A stretch of 64,000 nucleotides of DNA from Oegoconia quadripuncta (taxonomy: Eukaryota; Arthropoda; Insecta; Lepidoptera; Autostichidae), in assembly GCA_949316235.1 (NCBI GenBank), contig OX438741.1:39408962-39472961 (forward strand), written 5' to 3'. Within the stretch, counting starts at the first letter, position 1; each line of letters opens with the position of its first letter. Position numbers and translations under genes: made by a program. Below, in pieces: positions 51,447-62,767 of the stretch. The notes under the pieces are model-generated. The model did no database searches and was not told the origin of the DNA. It was given only the letters and a program-made list of their open reading frames with translations.

Positions 51447-51631
51447 CGAGTTCAGGCACTCGCTCGTAATGTTTTGACGACATCATATAATACAGCCGGA
51501 TATGTCTTATGGCCCTTAAAAAACGATCTCAAAAGTGAGTTTCTGTACTAATTTTTTGATGCTGCTTTGAGAGGGTTGAGTCCGGCCCGGTGTTCCGTGC
51601 ACACTTTCGAGTCCAAATATTTCAATTCCAA

Positions 51632-51965
51632 ATATACCGCATGAGTTTTTTTTTACCGTGAGGAAAAAAGTAGGGCATATTAGGTAAGTGAAATAGAAGG
51701 TATTGGCATAGGCAGTTTAATTTTTTTTTTTCAAAACTATCATCGAATAAAGCATTAACTGTGTCATTTGACGATCGCGTTTGTAGCGTATTCCACATAA
51801 TTACATAATTAAATAAAATAAATATGCGTTCCAAATAAATCCCGCCAATCGCATATTAAAAACGAGCTGGCGCGTACTTTTAAAAGAAAATCAAACTACC
51901 TATGCCAATACCTTCTATTTCACTTACCTAATATGCCTTACAGTAAAAAAACTCATGCGGTATAA
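51632..51965 (+). mobile_element. MITE-D copy 5, uninterrupted
   Basis: TATACCGCATGAGTTTTTTT to AAAACTCATGCGGTATA, about 330 bp. This is the reference form for the family. It lies 185 bp after the stop codon and may be in the 3' UTR. Confidence 0.9.
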
Positions 51966-52310
51966 AGCACTTACATAGTTTTAAAATTTAGTAGAGAACA
52001 TTTTCGAAAAAGAACATTAAAATGATATTAGAACGATTTAAAATCTTCCATAGTATTTCCCGTAGCGGTAGGAAGAGACCACAGACTTCCACTTCTACGA
52101 TCCTGACACACCTCTTCTGCTTCATTCACTGTCATAAAGCAATATTTTTAAATTCGATATTTTGAAAATGTCTTCTAGTAACTTTTTAGATCTATATGTC
52201 CTGCCTATAAGTATAAAGTTTCATTTGAATCAGTCTATTCATTTTGATAAATTTGGACTGGAATGTTAGTTTGGAATGTCGTGTGGGATAAACGCTCTTA
52301 AATTCAGAAC
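51966..52310. repeat. Repeat R piece with a LINE relic inside
   Basis: CATAAAGCACTTACATAG-type and GTGTGGGATAAACGCTC sequence belong to repeat R. About 52070-52140 (minus) matches the LINE end of 31563-31775 ([11 protein letters not shown]). Confidence 0.55.
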
Positions 52311-52503
52311 AGAATCGCAAGTCTCAACTTATGTGAATCTCAATCTTGAGATCGTTTATTAATACGAGTCTCACATGTAATGTTGTAATTTCAAAAGATC
52401 TTAAAAAGCTGTTTTCTTTAAAAGAAACATACTTTATATGAATGGTAACGATATTTCTGAGCTCCGTTTACAATATATTTATTTAAAACAGCGATGAATT
52501 TTA

Positions 52504-52638
52504 GAGCCCTATTAATAAATCGATCTTGAGATTGAGATCGCGGCTCAGTCTCAAAAAGGAAACAGATTCTCAAGCGTCAACTTGAGGTCATCTTCTCTTC
52601 TCCTTCAATCTTGAGAACGGTTTATTAATACGGGCCTT
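52504..52638 (+). mobile_element. Short MITE-Q relative
   Basis: AGAGCCCTATTAATAAATCG to GGTTTATTAATACGGGCCTT, about 135 bp, a deletion form of MITE-Q. A half copy lies at about 52330-52380. Confidence 0.78.
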
Positions 52639-52767
52639 AGAGTGAAGCTTGTGGTGAGATCACATTAACTTGTTCTACGGTATGGTAACTATTGTGATAC
52701 CCTTCCGTCCCAACGTACTGCTGTCGTAATGTACGTCCGTACGTACCATAGTCTAATCAACAGAGAT

Positions 52768-53203
52768 ATACCGGATGAGTGTGTTTTTACCATAATGAAG
52801 AAAATAGGGCATATTAGGTAAGTGAAATAGAAGGTGTTGGGTAGTTCTTTTTATTTTCAAAACTATCATCGAATAAAGCGTTAATTATGTGATTTGACGG
52901 TCGTGTTTGTATGCTATTCCACATAATTACATCATTAAATTAAATAAAGAAATCTTAAATACAATATGAATTATAACCCAATGTTTGCCTGGAAGAGATC
53001 GCTTTTAGTGATAAGGCCGCCAAATTGTTCTATCCCCTTTTTTATTTATTGTTGTGTTATGCTTTTTTTTTGTTGTACAGTAAAGAATATTTTCTTTGTT
53101 TGTTTGTTCCAAATAAATTTCGTATATCTATGCCAAGAACTTCTATTTCACTTACTTAATATGCCCTATTTTTTTCCTTATGGTAAAAAAAATCACCCGG
53201 TGT
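52768..53203 (+). mobile_element. MITE-D copy 6 with repeat S inserted
   Basis: TATACCGGATGAGTGTGTTT to AAAATCACCCGGTGTATA; 52975-53108 is the 3' end of repeat S (CCTGGAAGAGATCGCTTTTA, GATAAGGCCGCCAAATTG). Confidence 0.8.
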
Positions 53204-53282
53204 ATATATGTATACTGTGTGACAACTTTTCCATCAGTAAAACTTTGCAATATGATAAAGTGATGAATATGTAAATATAACG

Positions 53283-53370
53283 TAACGTCCTCAATCCCAA
53301 ATGGGGTGGTCAGAGGTATTCCATAACTGTATATGAAATATACAGAAATACACACGTTGCAGGTGAGCCT
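53283..53370 (+). repeat. Repeat T fragment
   Basis: AACGTCCTCAATCCCAAATG, GGGTGGTCAGAGGTATTCC and CACACGTTGCAGGTGAGCC. Confidence 0.6.
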
Positions 53371-53455
53371 ATCAAATACAAATAAATACAAATAATTTAT
53401 TTGCAGGCTAACACGGTACTTTGAATACAAATATTTAAAAGTTAATTAGATATTA

Positions 53456-53668
53456 ACGACCGATTGGTGTGGTGGATAGTGACCCTGTCAGCGAAACCAA
53501 CGGTTGCGGGTTCGAATTGTGTGTGATGAATACGAACATTTATTCCCGAGTCATAGATGTTTATATAAATATTTATGTATGTCTATCCGTTATCTAGTAT
53601 CCATAGCACAAGCTTTGCTTAGTTTGGGACTGATGATTGGTGTAAGTGTCCGAAATATTTATTTATTA
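53456..53668 (+). mobile_element. SINE-C, near full length
   Basis: ACGACCGATTGGTGTGGTGG, GGGTTCGAATTGTGTGTGAT and a complete tail to TGTCCGAAATATTTATTTA. Confidence 0.88.
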
Positions 53669-53879
53669 TTATTCAAATTAATTATTAAAATGTCGTCGCC
53701 GATAAAACAGCAAAGTGTTTTGATGTTTATACTCGCCTTTCACGACACCCGCGGGAAGAGAGGGGTTGGTTCTTCTTTTTCTATTCCAGAACTAATATAC
53801 AATGGTCACAAGACGTCCAATACAGAACTTAGGCGTTCTCATAGACTTCTAGACTGATATAAAATTGTATTAGAAGTAT

Positions 53880-53990
53880 ACTTTTTATTCGTTTCTTGCA
53901 CTACTTCTTTTCCCACAGATGATTTCCCTTTCCGAAGCGGTAGTAGCTTGGACATACCGACTGACAGATAAATGCAATTAGTCCTTTTAT
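53880..53990 (-). repeat. Repeat K, reverse
   Basis: TTTTCCCACAGATGATTTCC, CTTTCCGAAGCGGTAGTAGC and GACATACCGACTGACAGA. Confidence 0.68.
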
Positions 53991-54105
53991 TTCCAAATGT
54001 GTTGGGGTTTCCGGGTCAGTACGCTTCCACCTTCGGCCTCATCTTCACTTAACACCAGGTGTGATTGAGGCCAAATGTTAACACGTTGTGTATATTAAAA
54101 AAATG
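53990..54105 (+). mobile_element. SINE-B 3' half
   Basis: CAAATGTGTTGGGGTTTCCG to GTTAACACGTTGTGTATATT. Confidence 0.75.
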
Positions 54106-54404
54106 CTATTATTATTAACGGTCGTTACTATTAGGATTCTTCGTCACCTTTACCATACTACAAAGTTTTACTGATTGAGGAATTAGCGTATGCCGCTCCT
54201 CGTTGATCGGACTAGGCCATAGTGACAGACAGTAGTGGTGCTCAACTAGAATGCTATAGTGTAGTGCAGGGGTGGTCAAATCGACTAATCCATCCCCGGG
54301 AAGCAGGGAAACCGATTCACAAAGGTTACCAATTTTATCGATTGATAAATGTCGGTTCTTAAGATGCTTTTAGTGTGCATTTGGTGCCGTCGCATTTTTA
54401 CATG

Positions 54405-54600
54405 ACGTCACGACCTTATCCCAAACGGGGTGGTTACAGATATCCCAAACATAAGCGTTTGTGTGTCACAAACATTAAAAGTTTAAAGCTTGATACAACA
54501 TTTAGGGTTCACCTTTCGAAATATATAGAAATACATACGTGACAGCGGGTGAGCCTAACGTAGTTGAATCGTGCAAGTCTTTAAGTGTTTTTTGGTTGAG
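54405..54600 (+). repeat. Repeat T, showing the empty site of the 12302 insertion
   Basis: ACGACCTTATCCCAAACGGG, GATATCCCAAACATAAGCG, ATACGTGACAGCGGGTGAGC. Confidence 0.62.
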
Positions 54601-54604
54601 AGTA

Positions 54605-56912
54605 CCTAAAGGTGGTAGGAAAAATTAGACCTACAGATTGCAATATTGAAACGCACAGGTTCTACAAAAGTCGGTGAAAAAGTCGGCGCGATTGTCGGAC
54701 CTGTAAAAAGGCTGACGTGGGCGTTTACCATGTTGGAAACCACACGGCATTCATTAATACGCATAAAACTACATAATGTAGTCAATACGGTTGCTGTGTG
54801 TCCCATTGACTGAATTATTACGAATTACTTACCAAAAAGAATATTGGCTAAAATTTATGTCATTGGGGGACCCTAAGTACTACCATCAAAACATGTAAAT
54901 AGTAATTATTTTGTAACCGAATTGGCTACTTTATGTGATTTTATGTGCAATAATAATTAACTAATTAAATAACTAACCATTTTGTTTATTAACTCGAATA
55001 AATAAATTCCTCGTGTGAATCAGCATTGTACCTAATATGCCCCACCTCGACATAATTGAGACGAGATATGTCTGTATACCGGCGCTGACCCGGCGGCATA
55101 CAGAACTCATCTCGTTCTGATTTCGTGGTCGTTGTCATATCTTTGTAAACAAATTTTCGCGCCACTATTTATCAAATGTTGACAGTTCTACGTGGCATTT
55201 TTGTTGTAGATAATTTTTGCAAACAAAACTGTTCACAAACTCAAAATCCATAGACCATAAAGTATAATCTTTATTTTGTTTGAGAAGTCTCTTTGTAAGA
55301 CTAAAACTTAATTATAGTTGTTGTCATCGCAACTAAGCCCATTCCCGAATTGTTAAAATAATTCTTAGTTCTAAACGAGTTGGCCGCCCCTGCTGTAGTG
55401 TATATAACTTAAGACTTCGTCCAGCTTAGTGTGCGAGCGAAGATTTTGAAACTAAAAGGTCGCTATGCTTCATACTTATGCGGATACCTATTTTTTTTGC
55501 GAGGCTAGAGCATATCCAATTGTTTGACAGCGCAAGGCGCTGTATTGTTAATAATTTTATCCCTTTTTAACTGTATTCGTTCCAAGGATAAGGTTCATTT
55601 TGTGCCAATCTACCTAAAGCCGGTCAGTAGCCTCTGTCCGAAGTTGCACCTTATCGACCTGTCTTATAATGTGTTTATGTTTTGGAATTGTTTATTTTAT
55701 ATTTTTGCTTTTAATCTCTTGTGATTGTTGCTTATACATTTATAAATAATATTCTAAAAGTATTGTTTAATCATTTTTATGTATCGGCGAAAAGAATTTG
55801 TGTATAAATTTAGAAGAGTAATACGATGCCGATAACGTACTGAGACTTTAAATTGGTTTTTATTGATTAGCTAATCACATTGCATTTGTCCCTTCATCCG
55901 ACAACGGTGAAAGAAAATAAAGTGTTTTGATTTTAACAGTCTATGTAGGTGTGTACTTAGGATGTTACAGTACAACATAGCTCCTATATGATTTTGATTT
56001 TGACAATTTCATATAAAAATTTATATGGCGACTGTAATTATAATGAAATGTTCACAAAAATAATTTTCGTAGTCGGATTTGTCATTTTTTTCTATCGATT
56101 TACGAGTCGATGCTAACATACATGTTAGCATCGAACTTACAAGTTAATTCGCCGCACGGCCCCCGTTTGGGCGGCCATTAGGAATTAAAATATTTGTAGA
56201 TTTATTTCAAAAGACATTTTGTATTTATGATTATATAAAATATATTATTTCATCACTTATATTCTTATATTGTAAACGCTTCAAGTGTAGCAAAATAATT
56301 TGTTACTGTCGCACCGCGTAGACTGTTTGTAAATCTGTTGATAAGGTGTTATGTAAAAAGATACTTTTAAAATGAATTGTTGGTGTTGTATTACAACATG
56401 GGAAGGTTTTTTGTCTTACGACTTTGCTCACGACAGTATAAACTAACCTACAGCTAGTACGCTACACAGTTAAGACGGGAGTTGCCTTCTAAGATTTGTT
56501 GTAAATCAGGGTGTATACTTAAATGCGTAACGAAAAGGGTGTAGTATCGATAGTAGAATATATTTGTGACCCTTTTGGTGTTTCATATGGATAATGTCCA
56601 ACCCTATTACCCTATATGTAAGGGTACAACCTATATGGTTACTGTGTTCTCGAATAGTCTGAAATTGTCCAAGATGTTATTCGAATAATAATGACATTGT
56701 GTTGTATTTTAGTGTATTATATTTTAAAGGGATTCTGTTTTGTCCTCGATTTTTATATAGATTTAGGCGGGGATTCTCTCACCACACTTTGGACCTTATT
56801 AAATAAAATTCACAACACATAGCAAATGACATTTTTTCATAAACAGAAAAACAAATTTAAATAATTTATTTATTTTTATTTTTATTCAAAAAAAAAACAA
56901 TTTGATAAGATA
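54605..56912. other. Least repetitive stretch downstream of the gene
   Basis: No coding frame with recognisable content. AATAAA occurs at about 55917 (AGAAAATAAAGTGTTTTG) and 56800; either might end a long 3' UTR. TCGATGCTAACATACATGTT, AGCATCGA near 56110 forms a short perfect palindrome. Confidence 0.35.
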
Positions 56913-57185
56913 ACCGCCTCCGTGGCTCAATGTAAAACAATATTGGGTTTACGATTAGGAGGTCGCTGGTTCGATGCCCAGCGGGGTACATGTTTAGGTA
57001 CTCGGTTTGGTTGGTGGTAGGGCATTTTAAATGTCCGCCTGGCTAGCTACCACCATCTTATCTAAATCTGCCGCCAAGCAGCAATGTTAATAGCATTGTT
57101 GTGTTCCGGTTGTCAGAGACCTCATCTTCACTTAACATCAGGTGGTATTGAGGACAAGTACCAACCCGTTGTGCATAAAAAAAAT
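56913..57185 (+). mobile_element. SINE-B, near full length with internal deletion
   Basis: AACCGCCTCCGTGGCTCAAT, GGTTCGATGCCCAGCGG, and a body that jumps from GTTGTCAGAG to ACCTCATCTTCAC. Confidence 0.9.
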
Positions 57186-57744
57186 AAAAGATAACGTCAA
57201 AATTTCTCCCTGAATGAGATGAATGAGCAACAAACTCGAGGGTTGCTCTTTTTAAGTAGGTTTTGGGTTACAATGCGTAATAAGAAATATATAAATCCAT
57301 GCTTATCATCCAAAAATTAATCCAAAATTTAAATTCTGTCTTATGATGGTTTTGAATTTATTTAAAGGCAACTTTTAAATTACAACAGCCACTACTAAAC
57401 GTACAAGGAATGAAAAGGCTTGTAGTTAAGCTCCTGTCTATGTGGTGAGAGGATCCCTTGTAAAATATATAAGCAGGGCCGTCTTTACCCTGGGGTGAAA
57501 TGGGCGTGACACCAGGTCAGGGCCAGGTACAAGAGATGAAGCTTTCTCATGTGATATCCCATGTTAAAACTGCTATCTACTTAGAAATAAATATATACGA
57601 GTATATGGATTTGGGTAAATCCTGCAGCATCTGCATCCCATCGCCTGCGCCTCACAGGCTGAAGATGGCCCTGTATGTTAGAGATAGTATTTCGAGAGAA
57701 ACCTTTCAAGTCCAAAAATTTATTACTCGTATTGAGTTCCGTGA

Positions 57745-57865
57745 TGATAGGTTTGCATGGAAGAGATCGCTGTAAGCCATAAGGCCGCCTAATTTGTAGT
57801 TTCTATAAGATATTTAAATGTACCATCCTTATTTAAACAATAAAGCGTATTTGATTGATTGATTA
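57745..57865 (+). repeat. Repeat S (LINE 3' end)
   Basis: GCATGGAAGAGATCGCTGTA, CATAAGGCCGCCTAATTTG and AACAATAAAGCGTATTTGAT then TTGATTGATT. Confidence 0.68.
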
Positions 57866-58520
57866 GATACCTTCTTATTCGTAAAATACATCTTTGAAAT
57901 TGTAAAGTTATTGTGCAAGTTATTGTAAAATAGTAATTTTTTAAATATAAAGCTATAATTTTTTTGTGAAGTTGTGACCATAGTACCCTTGGTGGTATGT
58001 ACCTAGTACGCTAGCGCTATTGCCCCGCTGAATGCATAAGCTCAGCTGCTGAGTAAAGTAGGCACCAGCTCTCACATCTCCAGAGGCATGGACCAGTCTA
58101 ACGGATAAATCCTTTACAAACTGTTTAGTGTCAGAAGACCAAGGGTCCAATGTCTCCACTGCAAGCGCCGCAAACTCGTGGTTTATAGAGATTGACGCAT
58201 ATTTATGGGCTTGATCATGATTTGATTATTTAATTAATTTTTTTTTCTTTGTAAACGCTTTATTGTACTTCATATGATAAATACATCAATAAATTAAAAG
58301 TAGGTAAGTTAAAATTAAGTACAAAGGCAGACTTACCCCATAAAGGGATCTCTTTCAGTCAACCTTGGTGTATATATAAAAGAAAACATTGGGCGTGCAC
58401 AAAGTTGAATATTTTCAATAAAACCATAGAGGAATATTAAAACTATGAATATTGGCTAGAATAATACTATGGGACCAAACTACATATTATATACTATACT
58501 ACAGTAGATATTTATACTTG

Positions 58521-58775
58521 ACGACCTGTTTGGTGTAGTGGTTAGCAACTCTATACCAAAATGTTTCGGGTTCGAATCCCGCTAGGGGCGTATGTTTGTG
58601 TGATGAATACGGACATGTGTACCTGAGTTATGGATGTTTTCATTTAAAATAAGTATTTCTTTACAAAAAAAAATGTATTTATGTAGTATATCAACCATCT
58701 GGTATCCACAACACAAGCCTATAGTTGCTTACTGTGGAACTAGATGGCGCTGTGTGTATGTCTAAGGATATTTAT
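58521..58775 (+). mobile_element. SINE-A, full length
   Basis: ACGACCTGTTTGGTGTAGTG, CGGGTTCGAATCCCGCTAGG and the complete tail to TGTCTAAGGATATTTATT. Confidence 0.9.
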
Positions 58776-59190
58776 TATTATTACATAATTAGATACACAC
58801 ATAAATATAATGCATACTTATACAATACATATATTATAAGAGGAGGGTAGTATTGAAATAATATCATTTTCATTGTCGCTTTGGTCTGGAATTACAAAAA
58901 TGGTTCTGGCAGAATGAACAGCGCTGCGGGTGTCTACCCACAGCACATGCTGAGTCTGGACCATTTCGTTGCCCCTGATATGGGTCACGTCTCCGATATT
59001 ACTTTTAACTGTATACCAACCCATATTGTATGTGTATAATGTAGGTTAAGTGACTTGTGTCATGGTCGACGAATAAATGTATTCTATTCTATTCTAAAAA
59101 TAGATCATTCCCAATTGTCCCCACTGTAGGAGCCGTCGCTGATGACAACTGGGAATTACTGATAAAATTGGCACGACCAAACTATGATCA

Positions 59191-59444
59191 GGGGCCGTCC
59201 ATAAATTACGTCATCGATTTTTTCAGATTTTAGACCCCCCCCCCCTATAATCATCCTATCGTCATTTCTTAATGACCCCTCCCCCCTTCTCCCAAAATTG
59301 ACGTCATTACTAGTTTGACAAAATAAAACATTGCAGATTCGAGAAAAATAGGGTATTATATGATTAAAACACTTGGTTATAGAATCACCTTTTATTATTA
59401 TCCGCAGACCTAATTTAGAATGACGTAATATATGGACGGCCCCT
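59191..59444. mobile_element. MITE-O, about 250 bp
   Basis: GGGGCCGTCCATAAATTACG, TCATCG at one end and TGACGTAATATATGGACGGC, CCC at the other. It contains a C10 run and CTCCCCCC. Confidence 0.82.
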
Positions 59445-59589
59445 TATCATAATTATGCCTCATCATTAATCAAGTAAACTAGTCCTGTATGATTAATTAT
59501 AGAAATGGTACCGCAAACTTTTGATGTACTTGGTGCTTTATGTCCTCTATTGTAAAGTAATAAAAATATATAGCTCGTGAGTAATAGCT

Positions 59590-59775
59590 GAAAATCAGGG
59601 TTTTGCTCTCTGAGCAATTATACTCACTGAGCTATGACCCATTTGTACGGCTGTAGCACACATAGGTACTCTAGTGTATCCTGATGTTATAAAATATGTT
59701 TATCCAATTGCTTTGGAACTTATGGTATGTGTGTGACTGGAGATATAAATAAACGATTTATCTATCTATATAGTA
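59590..59775 (+). repeat. Repeat I, sense
   Basis: GACCCATTTGTACGGCTGTA, GTATGTGTGTGACTGGAG and AATAAACGATTTATCTATCT. Confidence 0.6.
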
Positions 59776-59881
59776 ATTTTTCCGCCAAAAAAAATTAATA
59801 ATGTAACGATCAATTTATTTATACTTGGTGCTTAAATATATTTCACATTTGTTTAATTTTTAAGTACGAAAGCCGCACACT

Positions 59882-60150
59882 AAGGCCCGTATTTTAGAAT
59901 GTAACTCAAGGAGAGATCACTGCTTGAGGACAGTTAAAAAGGGACAGCTTTATGCAACTTGTGTATCGGCATCTCTTTCTAAGTATACTCAAACGCAGGT
60001 CTACGCTTGAGGACAGTTAAAAAAGGACAGATTTATGTAACTTAGACAAGTTGTAGCTGCATCTCTAACTATGCTCAAGCGCAGATCTACGCTTGAGCAA
60101 CATTCTGACATACTGGCCTCCTTGTTTATCTCTGCTTGAGTAACATTCTA
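59882..60150. mobile_element. Second CTCAAG-rich MITE next to MITE-Q
   Basis: AAGGCCCGTATTTTAGAATG and TAACTCAAGGAGAG at one end, CTGCTTGAGTAACATTCTAA at the other; related to MITE-Q by the AAGGCCCGTATT start. Confidence 0.68.
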
Positions 60151-60474
60151 AGGCCCGTATTAATCCATTCTCAAGATTGAGCACAGTCTTGTCTCAAGTA
60201 AACGTGTTGATTAATAAACCTAACTTGAGACCTGAAAAGCACGTGCATACTCAAGCAGTACTCACTTATGAGGTGCGCTTATCAATAAACGAAACTCAAG
60301 ACTATCATTCATTCGCTGCTGAGGCGAATACTTGAGAAGTTATCTCAGCTCAGTAGACCTCAAGATTGGTTTATAAATTAGCACGGAGCTTGAGATAGCG
60401 TCAACTGCTTAAGACGCATCTCGGTTGATACAGCCTCAAGACTTCTATTGAGATTAATTTATTAATACGGGCCT
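60151..60474 (+). mobile_element. MITE-Q copy 2, 324 bp
   Basis: AGGCCCGTATTAATCCATTC to ATTTATTAATACGGGCCT. It differs from the copy at 15167 mainly by an internal insertion TTTATAAATTAGCACGGAG. Confidence 0.88.
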
Positions 60475-60639
60475 AACAATGGAGTTGTACTTATGATTGA
60501 AAAGGTTTCTCTCGAACGGTCTCTGATTTTTTTAGTTATCGTTTACGGTTTGGGCGAACCGGAAGAGTGGCAATAATAAACTTACAAGACTGATATATTG
60601 TTTTATTTATCATTTAAATTAACCATCACTAGGATGAAG

Positions 60640-60695
60640 TCATGGTCATTACTCCACCGACAAACGCATAGCTCTTAAATTGAAGAAGAGGTATG
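60640..60695 (+). mobile_element. LINE ORF C-terminus fragment
   Basis: SWSLLHRQTHSS then TAA; the same end as 24670-24850. Confidence 0.55.
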
Positions 60696-60738
60696 TGTGA
60701 TATTTACATCATTTTCTTAAACATAAATAAAAAAAAAT

Positions 60739-61006
60739 ATCACACACAGCGCCATCTAGTTCCACAGTAACCACAGTACAACTAGACTTGTGTTGCGGAT
60801 ACCAGATGATTGACACACTACACAAATACATTTTTTTTTGTAAATAAATACATATATAAATGAAAAACAGCCATAACTCGGGTACACATGTCCGTATTCA
60901 TCACACAACCCTCACAATCACACATCACAAACTAGCGGGATTCGAACCCGCAAACTTTCGGTATATTGGTCAGAGTTGTTAACCACTACACCAAACAGGT
61001 CGTCAA
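60739..61006 (-). mobile_element. SINE-A, full length
   Basis: CACACACAGCGCCATCTAGT to ACCACTACACCAAACAGGTC; contains small duplications (CACAGTAACCACAGTA; ATCACACAACCCTCACAATC). Confidence 0.87.
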
Positions 61007-61735
61007 AACAAACATCTTAGAGTTTGAAAATAATTCATGGATAAGGAAGAGACGATGCGGGGGTGTTCGCGATAATACTTCTGTAGACTAAGCTCGTAGC
61101 ATTACAACGTTCTCAAGGTTAAGATGAACTTAACTCTGGTGTATGTATATAAAATAGAAAAAAAAATATCATTGAGAGCGAGACTCGACCTCAGTAGGTC
61201 GCTTTATTGATACAGCAACGCTCAACTACCCCTCGACATTTAAATGTATACCTAAATCCTGAAATTAGTTTGATCAGAAGCGCGTATAGAATCGATTCCG
61301 GATTGTCCGCAACTGTTTCTTAGAATTTGTCATCTACTCCCACCTGTCCTGTTGAATAGTTCTGTCGGCAGAACTACTGGGATTTTTTTTCCCATTAGTT
61401 CTGTGATCTACATATAAGACTTTGCTTTACACCCTGCTTCAATCTCAAATATTCTGGTACGTTGTTCTGTCGATGGATAAGACGAGTGAACGGAAACAAT
61501 TTACTTTTACAAATATGTAATAATTCAGATTCTCTTATAACAAAGACATCGTAAAGGATTAAAAAAAAAATTAAAGTAGTTTCTCTAAAAACAAAGGTAT
61601 TATCCCAATATCACCGTTAAGTAGTTGCATTTGGTACACTCGGATCATCGCGTCGTTTTCGACCAGTGATTTTGTCACTCGAAAAACCAGTTTAACCTGA
61701 CATCTCGGAAACGGGTATCGTGCTGTTATTAAGTT

Positions 61736-62270
61736 AAAAGCGCAGATTGATTGGATAAATCATTTTATTTCACAAAAGCGGTCCCTAAACAATCATTTTA
61801 CATAAAGAGAACATAGTCTCACTACATTTCTATATACCTACTTATGTTGACTAGTGATTATATGTAGCCACTTAAAATTTAAGCACTACGTAGACATAGA
61901 TTGACCATGTAATACAGGGAATACTCGAAAAAACCTAAAAACTTAATCAATTTTCATTGTACCTTAGGTATTGTCTAGCTAAAGAACAATATCATAACAT
62001 ATATTACTGATACGGATTTCTAAAGTTTAAATAAAGCGCAGATTTCATTGATAAACCATTCTATTTCACAAAAGCGGTCTCAACAATCATTTTACATAAA
62101 AAGTCGCACTACATTTTATATATGACTAGCGATGTAGCCACTTAAATATGTACCTGAAGATTTAAGCACTACTGTAGACCCGTCAAACTGAACGTCTTAT
62201 ACAGGGAATACTCTGTATAACCCAAATTTATTGTTACCTTTAGTCTAGCAAAAGAACAATGTTAACGGAA
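61736..62270. repeat. Diverged tandem duplication, unit about 295 bp
   Basis: AAAGCGCAGATTGATTGGAT at 61738 and AAAGCGCAGATTTCATTGAT at 62033 each start a block with TTTCACAAAAGCGGTC, CAATCATTTTACATAAA, GTAGCCACTTAAA and AATACAGGGAATACTC. Confidence 0.8.
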
Positions 62271-62499
62271 TAAATTAGTTTAAAATATACACATAAAGAC
62301 TTTGTTCTAGTCCTACACATACATTTATCTCATTATTGACATCCAGATATGGTACATGGTAATGAATAATATACTTTCTAGATTGCACATTGAGCAAAAC
62401 ACTGATTTACAATTACAACTACCACTTAACAAATAAAATAGCTATTTTGAGAATCCTGCAATACTGGGTGATGTGATGAGTAAATATGCAAGTATTGTC

Positions 62500-62650
62500 T
62501 ATAACTTCAAACTTAAATCTATTGGAAATAAAAATAGGGCTTAAACATATCTCTATCAGTTAGTATGTCCACGCTACCACCGCTTCGGAAAGGGAAATAA
62601 TCTGTGGGGAAAGAAGCGGCGAAAGAAACCCACAGGATGATTGTTCTTTC
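62500..62650 (+). repeat. Repeat K, sense
   Basis: ACTTAAATCTATTGGAAATA, ACCGCTTCGGAAAGGGAAAT and AAGAAACCCACAGGATGATT. Confidence 0.7.
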
Positions 62651-62767
62651 TTTATGAGTTGTGGATCTCAAAAGGAGCAAATGTATTTTATCATAATTGT
62701 ATTACCTTAAATAGAATTGCGAAATTATAAATAACACATTGAGTTCTATGATATAGGACTTATTTGA

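Noticed and set aside
8350..58600. tRNA genes at the GGGTTCGAATCCC sites
   Set aside because: Acceptor and anticodon stems do not pair, and each is followed by the common SINE tail; they are SINE heads.
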